Of a stretch of DNA of 64,000 nt, positions 1 to 8,150 are shown piece after piece. Numbering within the stretch: the first letter of the stretch is position 1; every line of letters begins with the position of its first letter. The stretch comes from JAWVFM01 sp038237625 (GTDB lineage Bacteria > Actinomycetota > Thermoleophilia > Solirubrobacterales > 70-9). The stretch covers positions 62,001 to 126,000 of the forward strand of contig JBBRYM010000009.1 of the NCBI GenBank assembly GCA_038237625.1, written 5' to 3'. The notes under the pieces are model-generated. The model made no database searches and was not told the origin of the DNA. It saw nothing but the letters and a program-made list of their open reading frames with translations. The position numbers were made by a program, and so were the translations under genes.

Positions 1-1
1 G

Positions 2-529
2 GTGAAGCGGAGGGGGCTACAGCTCTCGCTGACGGCGTGCGGGCTCGTGATCATGGCGCTCGTGCTCGTCGCCCTCGGGCTGAGCGGGCCCCTTCTCGAC
101 TCCGCGTCGCACTCCCTCGGGCTGGGCTCCACAGGGGCGTCGATCTTCTCGGTAGCCCGCTGGCCGCTCCTGGCGCTCGCGGGCGCGGCGGCGATCGCCA
201 TCTTGGCTCGCCATGCGCCGGCTCTCGATCCGCGTCCCTGGCGTGCCGTGCTCGCGGGCACGGCTCTGTCCACGGTGCTCTGGCTGATCGCCTCCACTGG
301 CTTTGCGGTCTACGTGGCCACGCTCGGCTCCTATCAGGCAACCTACGCCACTCTCGCCGGCCCGATCGTCTTCCTCGTCTGGCTCTGGATCTCCAACCTG
401 GCCCTACTTTTGGGGGTCGCCCTCAACGCGACGCTCGCAGAGGAGACGACGAACCCGTTCTCGAGTAGGCCGAGCAGCGACCGCCCCTGCGTTCCCGCCG
501 CCCCGGGGGCGGGTACCGAGGGCCCATGA
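2..529 (+). CDS. YihY/BrkB-family membrane protein, C-terminal part
   Basis: This is the 3' end of a gene cut by the window edge, so the apparent GTG start is probably an internal valine codon. The 175 visible residues hold about four hydrophobic segments (near residues 9-29, 50-70, 80-105 and 117-142), followed by a polar, proline-rich tail. The spacing of the helices and the segment TYATLAGPIVFLVWLW are typical of the C-terminal half of YihY/virulence factor BrkB proteins, which are inner-membrane proteins of uncertain function, once mis-annotated as RNase BN. Its stop codon overlaps the start of the next gene by four bases, so the two are probably co-transcribed. Family assignment is fairly secure; function is not. 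Confidence 0.75.
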   Translation: MKRRGLQLSLTACGLVIMALVLVALGLSGPLLDSASHSLGLGSTGASIFSVARWPLLALAGAAAIAILARHAPALDPRPWRAVLAGTALSTVLWLIASTGFAVYVATLGSYQATYATLAGPIVFLVWLWISNLALLLGVALNATLAEETTNPFSSRPSSDRPCVPAAPGAGTEGP

Positions 530-1563
530 AGGCAGGGTCGGTATCAGGCGACGAGCCATCGCTCCCGCAACCGCGGGGGCCGCTCAGTGAGGCGGTCATC
601 AATGCCCTGCGCGGCGAGCCGCCGGCGGTCGCGCGCGCGCCGGTCCTGCCGCCCGACCCCCTTGCCGACGACGATCTGCAACTCGCTCTCTACTGCTGCT
701 ACGAGCTCCACTACGCCTGCTTCGCCGGCGTCGATGAGCGCTTGGAATGGGATCCAGGGATGCTCGCTTTCCGGGACGAGCTCGAAGCTGGATTCGAGAC
801 TGCCCTGACGGACCGCGTCCGGCGGCGAGACGACGTCGAGCCCGGCGAGGTCGGGAACCTCCTGTTCACGCTGGCGCGGCAAGACCCCGCGCCCTCGCTG
901 TCGAGCTATCTGTGGGAGGAGGCCAGCCGGGAGCAGTTCGAGGAGTTCGTGATGCACCGCTCCTCCTACCAGCTCAAGGAGGCCGATCCGCACAGCTTTG
1001 CCATCGCGCGCATCCCCGGGCCGGCGAAGGCAGCGATGCTCGAGATCCAGTTCGACGAGTACGGCTCGGGCGCGCCGGAGCGTATGCACTCCCGCCTGTT
1101 CGCGAAGGCGATGAGCGCGCTCGGGCTCGACAGCCGCTACGGGGCCTACCTCGACCGGCTCCCGGGAGCGACCCTCGCCACGGTCAACCTGATCACGCTG
1201 TTCGCCCTTCACCGGCGGCTGCGGGGAGCGCTCGTCGGGCACCTCGCGATGTTCGAGATCACCTCCGCCGTTCCCAACCGCCGTTACGGCGCGGCGCTGC
1301 GGCGGCTTGGCCTTGGCGAGGAGGCAACCGACTTCTTCGACGAGCATGTCGAGGCCGATTCGGTCCACGAGCACGTGGCCGCCTACGACCTCGCTCAGCG
1401 CCTTTGCGTTGACAACCCCGGGCTCACCGCAGATGTCATCTTCGGAGCCGAGGCGCTGCTGGCGCTGGAGGGCGAATGGGCGTCGGCCTTGCTGGGGAGC
1501 TTCCAGGAGGGCGTTTCATCCCTACTCCCCGGCGCCGCAGCCCTCGAGGAAGCAGTCGGCTAG
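526..1563 (+). CDS. Iron-containing redox enzyme family protein (heme-oxygenase-like fold)
   Basis: A 345-residue soluble protein resembling the iron-containing redox enzyme family, whose members use a heme-oxygenase-like helical scaffold to hold a mono- or di-iron site. Candidate metal ligands include E173, D177, E178 and H188 in the segments EIQFDEYGSG and ERMHSRLF, plus Glu/His residues in the later segment DFFDEHVEADSVHEHVAAYD. The ATG overlaps the stop of the upstream BrkB-like gene (ATGA), which fixes the start. Its 3' end overlaps the convergent glutamate-cysteine ligase gene by 42 bases. The substrate cannot be read from sequence; family members act on N-oxygenated or fatty-acid substrates in different pathways. 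Confidence 0.75.
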   Translation: MKAGSVSGDEPSLPQPRGPLSEAVINALRGEPPAVARAPVLPPDPLADDDLQLALYCCYELHYACFAGVDERLEWDPGMLAFRDELEAGFETALTDRVRRRDDVEPGEVGNLLFTLARQDPAPSLSSYLWEEASREQFEEFVMHRSSYQLKEADPHSFAIARIPGPAKAAMLEIQFDEYGSGAPERMHSRLFAKAMSALGLDSRYGAYLDRLPGATLATVNLITLFALHRRLRGALVGHLAMFEITSAVPNRRYGAALRRLGLGEEATDFFDEHVEADSVHEHVAAYDLAQRLCVDNPGLTADVIFGAEALLALEGEWASALLGSFQEGVSSLLPGAAALEEAVG

Positions 1564-2673
1564 CCACGGCGCGACGGCGCCGACGCCCAGCTCGGCAGCG
1601 ACCTCGCGCTGGCGAATCGCTCCGTTTACCTCGATCAGGCCTCTGACGCGAGCGAGCTCCTCGGCGCACCCGAGGCCGGCTGCCGTCTCTTCGAGGTCCG
1701 CAACGAGCCTGCCGAGTCGATCTCGCACGGGCTCGCGGCGGCCGGTGTCGAGGTCGGCGAACACCGCCTCGAGCCCGTCGCGGGCGGCGAGCCACCGGTT
1801 TTCGGCAATCCGCCAGGAGGGATGGGTGACCGGCCGCTCCCCGGCCTCCACCGCCTCCGTCAGCCGCGTGACGAGACAGAAGATCAGCGCGGTCACCGCG
1901 CCTGCTTCCCGGATCGTGGTCTGGGCATCGGGCACGCGCAGCTCCAGCGTGCCGAAATCGGGGTGCGGGCGAAACTCCCACCACCAGCTCCCCGGGTTGG
2001 GGATCACGCCGCTGGACTGCCCCCATGTGAGCTCGTCCGCCAGCTCGTCCCAGCTTGCGATCTCTGGGGGCACTCCCTGGCGCGGAAGCAGCTCGGAGAC
2101 CTTTGGGCGAACCGAGGCCAGGCCGGTGTCCTCGCCGCCAAAGTACGGCGCGTTCGCACATAGCGCGGCAATCTCCGGCAGGTGCGAGCGCATCGCGTTG
2201 TAGGCACCGAGTGCCGCGGACGACGACCCGGGAGCGACATGAACCTGCAGCGCGAAGACAAGCTGGCGTCGCAGCACATCCTCGCCGAAATGCCTTGCTG
2301 CAGCCTCATAGCGCGGGTTCGAGTTGATCTCTCCGGACGTCGGAGAGCTGGGATGGACCCCCGCGGCGGCCAGGCGAATCGTCCCGTCGACTGCGGCCGC
2401 CACGTCCCGCCGCGCCGCGGCGAGCTCACGCTCGATCCGGTCGACCGAACGTGCCGGATCCGTGACCGACTCCAGCTGGCACGCAGGCAGCTCGAGCTTG
2501 AACCGGCGATCGTCGCCCAACCTCTCCAAGACCAGCGGCGCGCGAGGGGCGAGCTCGAACGTTTCCGGGTCCATGAGCATGAGCTCCTCCTCGACCCCCA
2601 CGGTGCCCTGGCTTGCGGCATCAAAGGCCGCCGCCAACTCGCTCCCGCTTCCCCAGCCGTCTCGTTCACTCAT
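1522..2673 (-). CDS. Carboxylate-amine ligase, glutamate-cysteine ligase type 2 (YbdK)
   Basis: A 383-residue member of the GCS2/YbdK family, which forms gamma-glutamyl amides from glutamate, usually with cysteine, at the expense of ATP. The N-terminal motif GVEEELMLMD (residues 26-35) and the central region with DTGLASVR match the family, and the length fits the usual 360-380. The C-terminal block RQREVAAELG...WLAD is also characteristic. The ATG at 2673 is the natural start because the GVEEE motif normally lies 20-30 residues in. No gshB-type partner is visible next to it, so a glutathione or ergothioneine role is inference only. Confidence 0.88.
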   Translation of the reverse strand: MSERDGWGSGSELAAAFDAASQGTVGVEEELMLMDPETFELAPRAPLVLERLGDDRRFKLELPACQLESVTDPARSVDRIERELAAARRDVAAAVDGTIRLAAAGVHPSSPTSGEINSNPRYEAAARHFGEDVLRRQLVFALQVHVAPGSSSAALGAYNAMRSHLPEIAALCANAPYFGGEDTGLASVRPKVSELLPRQGVPPEIASWDELADELTWGQSSGVIPNPGSWWWEFRPHPDFGTLELRVPDAQTTIREAGAVTALIFCLVTRLTEAVEAGERPVTHPSWRIAENRWLAARDGLEAVFADLDTGRREPVRDRLGRLVADLEETAAGLGCAEELARVRGLIEVNGAIRQREVAAELGVGAVAPWLADCFLEGCGAGE

Positions 2674-2790
2674 GATTTGGGAGCCTCAGCAGGAGACCTT
2701 GACAAGGCTCTCGGCAAGGGGCCTTCGCGGACGGGTCAGCGAACGTCGCCAGGGGCCAGTCGCGCCGTTGATGGCGGCTGCCGCGGACGC

Positions 2791-3063
2791 TCAGTGAATT
2801 TCGGCTGCCGTGGGTGAGCAGGAGGAAGTCCTGGTGTTCGAGGCCGTCGCCGTCTGAGGGTCCGGCGCGCTGCCGGCTTCGAAGCCGACCAGCTTGTGGG
2901 TCCCGTCGCAGAACGGCCGGGTCTTCGAGCGCCCGCAGCGGCAGAGGGCGATGGTTCGCCGCCGCAGGGCGATCTCGTTGCCGTCCTGGTCGAGGAGGGC
3001 GAACTCACCCCGCAACAGGTAGGGCCCGTCCCGGCAGGGGGTGATGGTCGCGCGCGCAGTCAA
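2791..3063 (-). CDS. CDGSH iron-sulfur domain protein
   Basis: A 90-residue protein with one CDGSH-type motif: C41, C43, C52 and H56 in the arrangement C-x-C-x2-S-x3-P-x-C-D-G-x2-H. These residues bind a [2Fe-2S] cluster with 3-Cys/1-His ligation. The N-terminal part (ITPCRDGPYLLRGEFALLD) is a beta-rich stretch usual in actinobacterial members. The C-terminal 25 residues are low-complexity, rich in Thr, Ser and Pro. The only usable start is a TTG. It lies between the glutamate-cysteine ligase and the acyl-CoA synthetase; the exact redox role is unknown. Confidence 0.88.
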   Translation of the reverse strand: MTARATITPCRDGPYLLRGEFALLDQDGNEIALRRRTIALCRCGRSKTRPFCDGTHKLVGFEAGSAPDPQTATASNTRTSSCSPTAAEIH

Positions 3064-3235
3064 GACCCGCCGACTACCCGCATCGGGCCTAGCTGACTCA
3101 CGCGGGCGCGTACCCCTCGCACGGGCAGGGCCGCCCGCCGCCGCGGCCGGTTAGAACGGCGCCTCGGCGTCCCCTGATCCGACCCGTGACGGCAACGGTG
3201 GCGCCCGCCACCGCGCCGGCACCTGCGACGAGCCT

Positions 3236-5071
3236 CTACGGGTAGTCCGGGACGTTCATGGTGCGGCCGGGCCTACGGGGCGGCCGCGTCTCGTACAGGG
3301 CCGTGATCCGCTCCTCGTACTTTTCGGCGATCGGCTTGCGCTTCAGCTTCATCGTCGGGGTCAGCTCGTCGCCGCCCGGCTCCCAGTCGCTGGGCAGGAT
3401 CTCGAAGCGCTTGATCTGCTCCACGCGCGAGAGCTGGGCATTTGCGCGCTCGACGCCGGCGGCCACCGCCTCGCGCACGGCCGGGTCGGCGGCGAGCGCC
3501 GCGGCCGACGCGTCGGCCAGGCCGTGCTCGGCCGCGTGGGCCGAGCAGGCGTCGGGATCGAGCACCACGAGCGCAACGTTGTAAGGCCGGCGATCGCCGA
3601 TCGCAATCGCCTGGCCGATCAGCGGGCTCGACGACTTCAGGCGAGCCTCGATGTTCGCGGGCGACATGTTCTTGCCGGCCGCGTTGATGATGAGCTCCTT
3701 CTTGCGGTCGACGATCGTCACGTAACCCTCGTCGTCGATCTCAGCAATGTCACCGGTGTGCATGAAGCCATCGGCGTCGATGGCCTCGGCGGTCTTGTCC
3801 GGCTCACCCCGGTAGCCGCGCATGACGATCTCCCCGCGACAGAGGAGCTCGCCATCGTCGGCCAGCGCCAGCTCCACGCCGGGCAGGGCGGTGCCGACGG
3901 TGCCTAGCTTGATGCGATCGGGCGGGTTCACCGTGGCGCAGCACGACAGCTCCGACATCCCCCAGAGCTCTGCCACGGGCAGCCCGATCGCGCCGAAGAA
4001 CTCGAGCACCTCGACGGGCGTCGGGGCTGCGCCCGAGACCGCCCAGTTCAGCTGGTCGATCCCCACCAGGGCGCGCAATTTCGCCAGGACCAGCTCGTCG
4101 TGGCGAGCGAACTCGTCGAGCAGCTCGTGCGTTGGGCCCGACCCGCGGCCGTGGGCGGCATCCTGCTCGGCGCGAACCTTGCGCCGGCCCGTCTCGATGG
4201 CGGCCAGCGTTGCCTCCTTCGCGGCAACGTCGGAATTCGACCCGATCGCCACCTCGAGCCCGGCCTTCATCTTCTCCCAGATCCTCGGCACGGCGCCCCA
4301 GACCGTCGGCCGGCATTCGGTCAGCGCCGCGCCGATCGCGCGCGGATCATCGATGCAGGTCACCTCGACGCCCAGGCAGATCGAGCTGTAGTGGCTGCCC
4401 CAGCGGTCGGCGATGTGGGCAGCGGGCAGATACGAGATCGTGCGGTCGCCGGCTTTCGCCGGCAGCATGGCCGTCGTGGCATTGAGCTCGGCGATGAGGT
4501 TGGCGTGGGTCAGCTCCACCCCCTTCGGCGGCCCGGTCGTCCCCGACGTGTAGATGAGCGTCGCAATGTCGTCCGGCGTCACCGCCCGCCACGCAGACTC
4601 GAAGTCGAAACCATTTTGCGGCCTCGTCTCGAGGTCGGCCAGCGAAACCGTGCCTTCAGGCGCGCCGTCCACGCAGATCACGTGTTCGACGGCCGAGCCG
4701 CGACGAGCCTCGTGGATCGCCTCGACGAACTGCGATTCGCAAATGACAACCCGGTTCGCCGCGTTTTCGAGCAGGTAGCCGATCTGCTCGGGGGCCGAGG
4801 TGTTGTAGATCGAGAACGGCGTCGCCCCCAAATGCATGCTGGCCGTGTCGCACAGGTTGAATTCGGGGCGGTTGATCATCATCAGGGCGACGGTGTCGCC
4901 TCTGCCGAGGCCGAGGGCCGCCAGGCCGGCGGCGATGCGCGGCACCCGGGCGGCGTACTCCTCCCACATGACCTCGACGCCCCCGCCCATCGTCCGCAGG
5001 GCCACGGCACGCGGCGTCGCCGCGGCGGTCCGCTGAAAGGCCTCGCAGAGGCTCGCCGGCGAGGCGCTCAA
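3236..5071 (-). CDS. Long-chain fatty-acid--CoA ligase (FadD type, AMP-binding)
   Basis: An approximately 611-residue acyl-adenylate-forming enzyme that activates fatty acids to acyl-CoA with ATP. The P-loop YTSGTTGPPKG sits at about residues 174-184. The A5 motif appears as WGMSELSCCATVN, the hinge region as HTGDIAEIDDEGYVTIVDRKKELI, and the C-terminal lysine region as LTPTMKLKRK. I place the start at the TTG at 5071, which overlaps the TGA of the upstream FAD oxidase and has AGGAG about 11 bases before it; the longer open frame upstream is antisense noise. The last residues (TMNVPDYP) are encoded by a copy of a dispersed palindromic repeat that also supplies the stop codon. Confidence 0.9.
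   Translation of the reverse strand: MSASPASLCEAFQRTAAATPRAVALRTMGGGVEVMWEEYAARVPRIAAGLAALGLGRGDTVALMMINRPEFNLCDTASMHLGATPFSIYNTSAPEQIGYLLENAANRVVICESQFVEAIHEARRGSAVEHVICVDGAPEGTVSLADLETRPQNGFDFESAWRAVTPDDIATLIYTSGTTGPPKGVELTHANLIAELNATTAMLPAKAGDRTISYLPAAHIADRWGSHYSSICLGVEVTCIDDPRAIGAALTECRPTVWGAVPRIWEKMKAGLEVAIGSNSDVAAKEATLAAIETGRRKVRAEQDAAHGRGSGPTHELLDEFARHDELVLAKLRALVGIDQLNWAVSGAAPTPVEVLEFFGAIGLPVAELWGMSELSCCATVNPPDRIKLGTVGTALPGVELALADDGELLCRGEIVMRGYRGEPDKTAEAIDADGFMHTGDIAEIDDEGYVTIVDRKKELIINAAGKNMSPANIEARLKSSSPLIGQAIAIGDRRPYNVALVVLDPDACSAHAAEHGLADASAAALAADPAVREAVAAGVERANAQLSRVEQIKRFEILPSDWEPGGDELTPTMKLKRKPIAEKYEERITALYETRPPRRPGRTMNVPDYP
3247..3298 (-). repeat. 3'-end palindromic repeat, copy A (half copy)
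   Basis: In the direction of fadD transcription this reads GCACCATGAACGTCCCGGA and encodes the last residues of that protein. The right arm GGGACGTTCAT (3249-3259, plus strand) is present but no matching left arm is seen. About 50 bases on the plus strand resemble the copy at 25466-25515, including CCGGGACGTTC-TGGTGCGG and a terminal TACAG. Confidence 0.6.
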
Positions 5072-6474
5072 ACCGCGGCCGGCTCCTGTCCCGCCCCGCT
5101 CGGCGTGATGTTCTGGTTGAGCCGGAAGACGTTGTCGGGATCCCAGCGGTCCTTCAGCTCCTGAAGGCGCTTGAACGTCTTCTCGCCGAAGGCGGCCACG
5201 ACCCGATCGTGGCCCTCGTCGCCGATGAAGTTCAGATACGCGTATCCCGAGGTGAACGGCTTGATCGCCGCCCCAAGCTCCCGCGTCCATGCGATGCATG
5301 CGTCGTCCATCGACACCTCGGGCCACATCGAGAGGATGTGCAGGTTGAACGGCGCCGCGCGCTGGCCGAACGCCATCGCGTCGTCGGGAACCCGGGCGAT
5401 CGCTCCGCCGCCCGGGAGCAGAATGATGGCCGTGAGCGGCGAGGGGTTCGATAGATGGGCTTCGCAGAGGATCTCGACTGCCTCGTCCGGAAGCCCTGTG
5501 AGGAAGTCCGCGTTCCAGTAGTTGCGCATGCCCGGCGGGTTGCCCGGCTCGATCAGCTTCTGGACCGCCAAGTAGGGCATAGGTCCGACCATAGGCATGG
5601 CGGGTGGCCCGAACCCGGTGAGCGGCTTCATCGCCGCCTCCGCCTCTTCGGCCGGCCCGGCGTAGCACAGCACCACGCCAACAACGGGCTGGCCACGCAC
5701 CGGCTCGGGGATGAACTCCTCGGGCGGCGCTGTGATCATCGCGACACCGCCGCCGATCTCGTCCGGGGCGTCGGCCATGAAGTCCCTGAAGTTGCGCAAC
5801 ACGTCTGCCGCCATCTGCGCCGGATACATGAGCATGCCGCCGTAGACCGTCGGCCCCAGCTCATGGAGCTGGAAAACGAAGCTGGTGACGACGCCGAAGT
5901 TGCCGCCGCCGCCACGTGTCCCCCAGAAGAGGTCGGCGTTCTCGGCCTCAGAAGCAGTGATGACCGCGCCGTCGGCTGTGACCATCTCGACCGACAGGAG
6001 GTTGTCGCAGGTGAGGCCGAACTTGCGCTCGATCCAGCCCGAGCCACTTCCCAGAGCCAGGCCGGCGACGCCGGTGCCCGGGACCCGGCCGCCCGTCACG
6101 GCCAGGCCGTGCTCCTGGGTGGCCGCGTCGATCACGCCCCACGTCGCGCCACCCTGCACGCGCGCTGTCTTCGCCACTGGGTCGACTTCGACCCCGTCCA
6201 TCAGCCGCAGGTCGACGACCAGGCCCCCGTCTGCAAGCGCCGCTCCCGTCACCCCGTGGCCGCCGCAATAAACCGAAAGGTCCAGGTCGTTCGCTCGCGA
6301 GAACCGGATCGCGGCCGCCACGTCATCCGCAGACTTGCAGCGGGCGAACACCGCCGGGCGCTTGTCGACCATGGCGTTGAAGACGTGACACAGGTCCGCA
6401 TAGGAGGGATCCTGCGGGACGATCACGTCGCCCCCGATCTGCGCGGCCAGGGCGCTGGTGCCAAGGTCGGTCAA
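5068..6474 (-). CDS. FAD-binding oxidoreductase, berberine-bridge-enzyme type
   Basis: A 468-residue flavin oxidase with a PCMH-type FAD-binding domain (about residues 35-215) and a BBE C-terminal domain. H73 in YCGGHGVTG matches the histidine that carries covalent FAD in this family. The second attachment cysteine of bicovalent members is absent: that region reads GGRVPGTGVAG. The BBE signature lies near the end (YAYLNFIGDE...RLQELKDRWDPDNVFRLNQNI). The start is a TTG with a strong GGAGGA site 6 bases upstream. It overlaps the fadD gene by four bases and has the divergently acting TetR regulator gene upstream in the same direction. The substrate is unknown; family members oxidise sugars, alkaloids and polyketides. 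Confidence 0.88.
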   Translation of the reverse strand: MTDLGTSALAAQIGGDVIVPQDPSYADLCHVFNAMVDKRPAVFARCKSADDVAAAIRFSRANDLDLSVYCGGHGVTGAALADGGLVVDLRLMDGVEVDPVAKTARVQGGATWGVIDAATQEHGLAVTGGRVPGTGVAGLALGSGSGWIERKFGLTCDNLLSVEMVTADGAVITASEAENADLFWGTRGGGGNFGVVTSFVFQLHELGPTVYGGMLMYPAQMAADVLRNFRDFMADAPDEIGGGVAMITAPPEEFIPEPVRGQPVVGVVLCYAGPAEEAEAAMKPLTGFGPPAMPMVGPMPYLAVQKLIEPGNPPGMRNYWNADFLTGLPDEAVEILCEAHLSNPSPLTAIILLPGGGAIARVPDDAMAFGQRAAPFNLHILSMWPEVSMDDACIAWTRELGAAIKPFTSGYAYLNFIGDEGHDRVVAAFGEKTFKRLQELKDRWDPDNVFRLNQNITPSGAGQEPAAV

Positions 6475-6536
6475 CTATTCCTCCATTGTCTGAAAGCCAG
6501 GCCGCTGCCACGGCAACAACGGCCGGAGCCTATCTG

Positions 6537-7175
6537 TCAGGAGGAAATCGACTCGACCGCGGCGAGGAGCGTTCGCCGCGAGCCGGCCCAGCGGCGCTCG
6601 ATCTCGGGTTCCCCCACCACGAAGCCGAGGAGGGCCAGGCCGCGCATGGTCGCCAGAGAGGCGTCGACCGCCTCGCGAAACGCCGGCACCTTCGCCAGGT
6701 CGGGGAAGAGGTCGTTGACGCCACTGGCGGTGATCGCCGCGATCTCGCGCTCCACCTCCAGCAGCCGCGCTCGCAACTCCGCGTCAGCCCGCGCCGCGAC
6801 CCACAGCTCCACTGAGGCCGTGAACAGAGGGCCCATGTGAATCTTCCAGAGGAGATCCAAGACCCGCTCGAAGCGCCGCCTTCCCCGAGCAGGGACCTCG
6901 AGCGCCTCGGCGACGAACTCCTCGGCCCGGCGCTCGGCAAGATGGCGAACCGCCTCAGCGACGAGCTCCGCCTTGGTCGGGAAGTGATGCACCTGGGCTC
7001 CCCGCGAGACTCCAGCCCGCTCGACGATCCGGGTCGTTGTCGTGCCGGCGTAGCCCTCCTCCACGAGGCAGTCGATCGTGGCGTCGAGAAGCGCCGCACG
7101 CGTGGTCGCGGTCCGCTCGGCCTGCGTGCGGCGTCGCGGTGGCTTCGCGCCCGGCTTGACCGTGCTCGCCTCCAT
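6537..7175 (-). CDS. TetR/AcrR-family transcriptional regulator
   Basis: A 212-residue one-component repressor-type regulator. The N-terminal helix-turn-helix occupies about residues 22-68 (RAALLDATIDCLVEEGYAGT, then RIVERAGVSRGAQVHHF), and the C-terminal ligand domain is all-helical. I prefer the ATG at 7175 over the TTG at 7193. A hexamer TAGTAT lies 8 nt before the ATG, and the TTG would fall inside the operator palindrome. The gene is divergent from an SDR gene, and the shared spacer carries a perfect 6-2-6 palindrome, so autoregulation is likely. Related sequences upstream of the thiolase and FadD/MaoC genes suggest a wider lipid-catabolism regulon. Confidence 0.9.
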   Translation of the reverse strand: MEASTVKPGAKPPRRRTQAERTATTRAALLDATIDCLVEEGYAGTTTTRIVERAGVSRGAQVHHFPTKAELVAEAVRHLAERRAEEFVAEALEVPARGRRRFERVLDLLWKIHMGPLFTASVELWVAARADAELRARLLEVEREIAAITASGVNDLFPDLAKVPAFREAVDASLATMRGLALLGFVVGEPEIERRWAGSRRTLLAAVESISS

Positions 7176-7193
7176 CCGCGGCGATACTAACAA

Positions 7194-7207
7194 ACAGTCC
7201 CGACTGT
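7194..7207. promoter_or_regulatory. Putative TetR operator, site 1
   Basis: A perfect inverted repeat ACAGTC-CC-GACTGT in the divergent tetR/SDR spacer, lying just upstream of the TAGTAT hexamer of the tetR promoter. The longer context AACAAACAGTCCCGACTGTA aligns with two other intergenic sites at 15440 and 18022. Confidence 0.6.
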
Positions 7208-7221
7208 ACGTGAACTGTCGA

Positions 7222-7234
7222 GGGGTCAGACCCC
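7222..7234. promoter_or_regulatory. Inverted repeat GGGGTC-A-GACCCC
   Basis: A second perfect inverted repeat in the tetR/SDR spacer, 6-nt arms with a one-base centre. It lies 21-33 bases upstream of the SDR -10 hexamer, near its expected -35 position. It could be an operator or a scattered palindromic repeat; I saw no second copy in this window. Confidence 0.4.
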
Positions 7235-7268
7235 ATTAGGTTCATTTTGGCGGATAGGGTTGCGCGCA

Positions 7269-8150
7269 GTGCCTCGCTACGACGTCAGCGGCAAGGTGGC
7301 TCTCGTCACCGGCGCCGCCCGGGGAATCGGCTTCGAGACCGCACGGCTGCTCGCGGAGCGAGGCGCCGCGGTCACGGTCCTCGACCTCGACGACGACGCG
7401 AGCAAGGCGGCGGCCGCGGTCATCGGCCGTGGCGCCGCCGGCCTCGGCGCCGACGTCACCGACCGCGACGCCATGGAGACGGCCGTCGACGAGGTCGTCG
7501 AGCGCTGCGGGGGCCTGGACATCATCGTTGCCAACGCCGGCGTGGCGCCGCCCACCGCGACGATGCGGGTGATCGACCCCGAGGCCTTCGAGCGCATCCT
7601 CGAGATCGACCTTCTCGGCGTCTGGCGCTCGGTCCGCCCCGCCCTGCAGCAGATCGCGGAGCGCCAGGGGCAGGTGGTCGTCGTCTCCTCGGTCTACGCG
7701 TGGGTCAACGGCGTGATGAACGCTCCCTACGCGATGGCGAAGGCCGGCGTGGAAGCCATGGGTCGCGCGCTTCGCACCGAATTGTCGATCCACGGGGCGA
7801 GCGCCACGGTCGCGCACTTCGGCTTCATCGACACCCGCATGGTTCAGGACGCCTTCGCCGACGACCTCGTCGCGAACGGCGTCGAGTCGCGTTTCCCGAA
7901 GCTCGCGGTCCGCCGCCTGCACCCGCGCGCAGCCGCTGCCGGGATCGTCAACGGGATCGAGAAGCGCGCGCCGCGGGTGATCGTTCCCCCGTGGTGGAAG
8001 GCCTGGTTCGCCGCCCGCGGGATCCTCAACCCGATCCTCGACCGACTGATGCTCGGCGACGAGACGATGGTTGAGACGATTCGCGGCGCCGACGTCGAGG
8101 AGCGTTCAGCGCTGCGCGGCGGCCTCGATCGGACCGCCGGCCGGGACTGA
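7269..8150 (+). CDS. SDR-family NAD(P)-dependent oxidoreductase
   Basis: A classical short-chain dehydrogenase of about 293 residues. It has the Rossmann glycine motif TGAARGIG (residues 14-21), the NAG motif in VANAGVAP, catalytic serine in VVSSVYAW, and Y-x3-K as YAMAK (about Y154 and K158). An extended C-terminal part after residue 200 contains a Trp-rich segment (VPPWWKAWFA) seen in some lipid-associated SDRs. I choose the GTG at 7269 rather than the TTG at 7260 because TAGGGT lies exactly 8 nt before the GTG. The gene is divergent from tetR and probably under its control. The substrate is unknown. Confidence 0.85.
   Translation: MPRYDVSGKVALVTGAARGIGFETARLLAERGAAVTVLDLDDDASKAAAAVIGRGAAGLGADVTDRDAMETAVDEVVERCGGLDIIVANAGVAPPTATMRVIDPEAFERILEIDLLGVWRSVRPALQQIAERQGQVVVVSSVYAWVNGVMNAPYAMAKAGVEAMGRALRTELSIHGASATVAHFGFIDTRMVQDAFADDLVANGVESRFPKLAVRRLHPRAAAAGIVNGIEKRAPRVIVPPWWKAWFAARGILNPILDRLMLGDETMVETIRGADVEERSALRGGLDRTAGRD

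Noticed and set aside
5455..6840. 461-codon plus-strand open frame
   Set aside because: Antisense to the FAD oxidase and TetR genes; no recognisable family.
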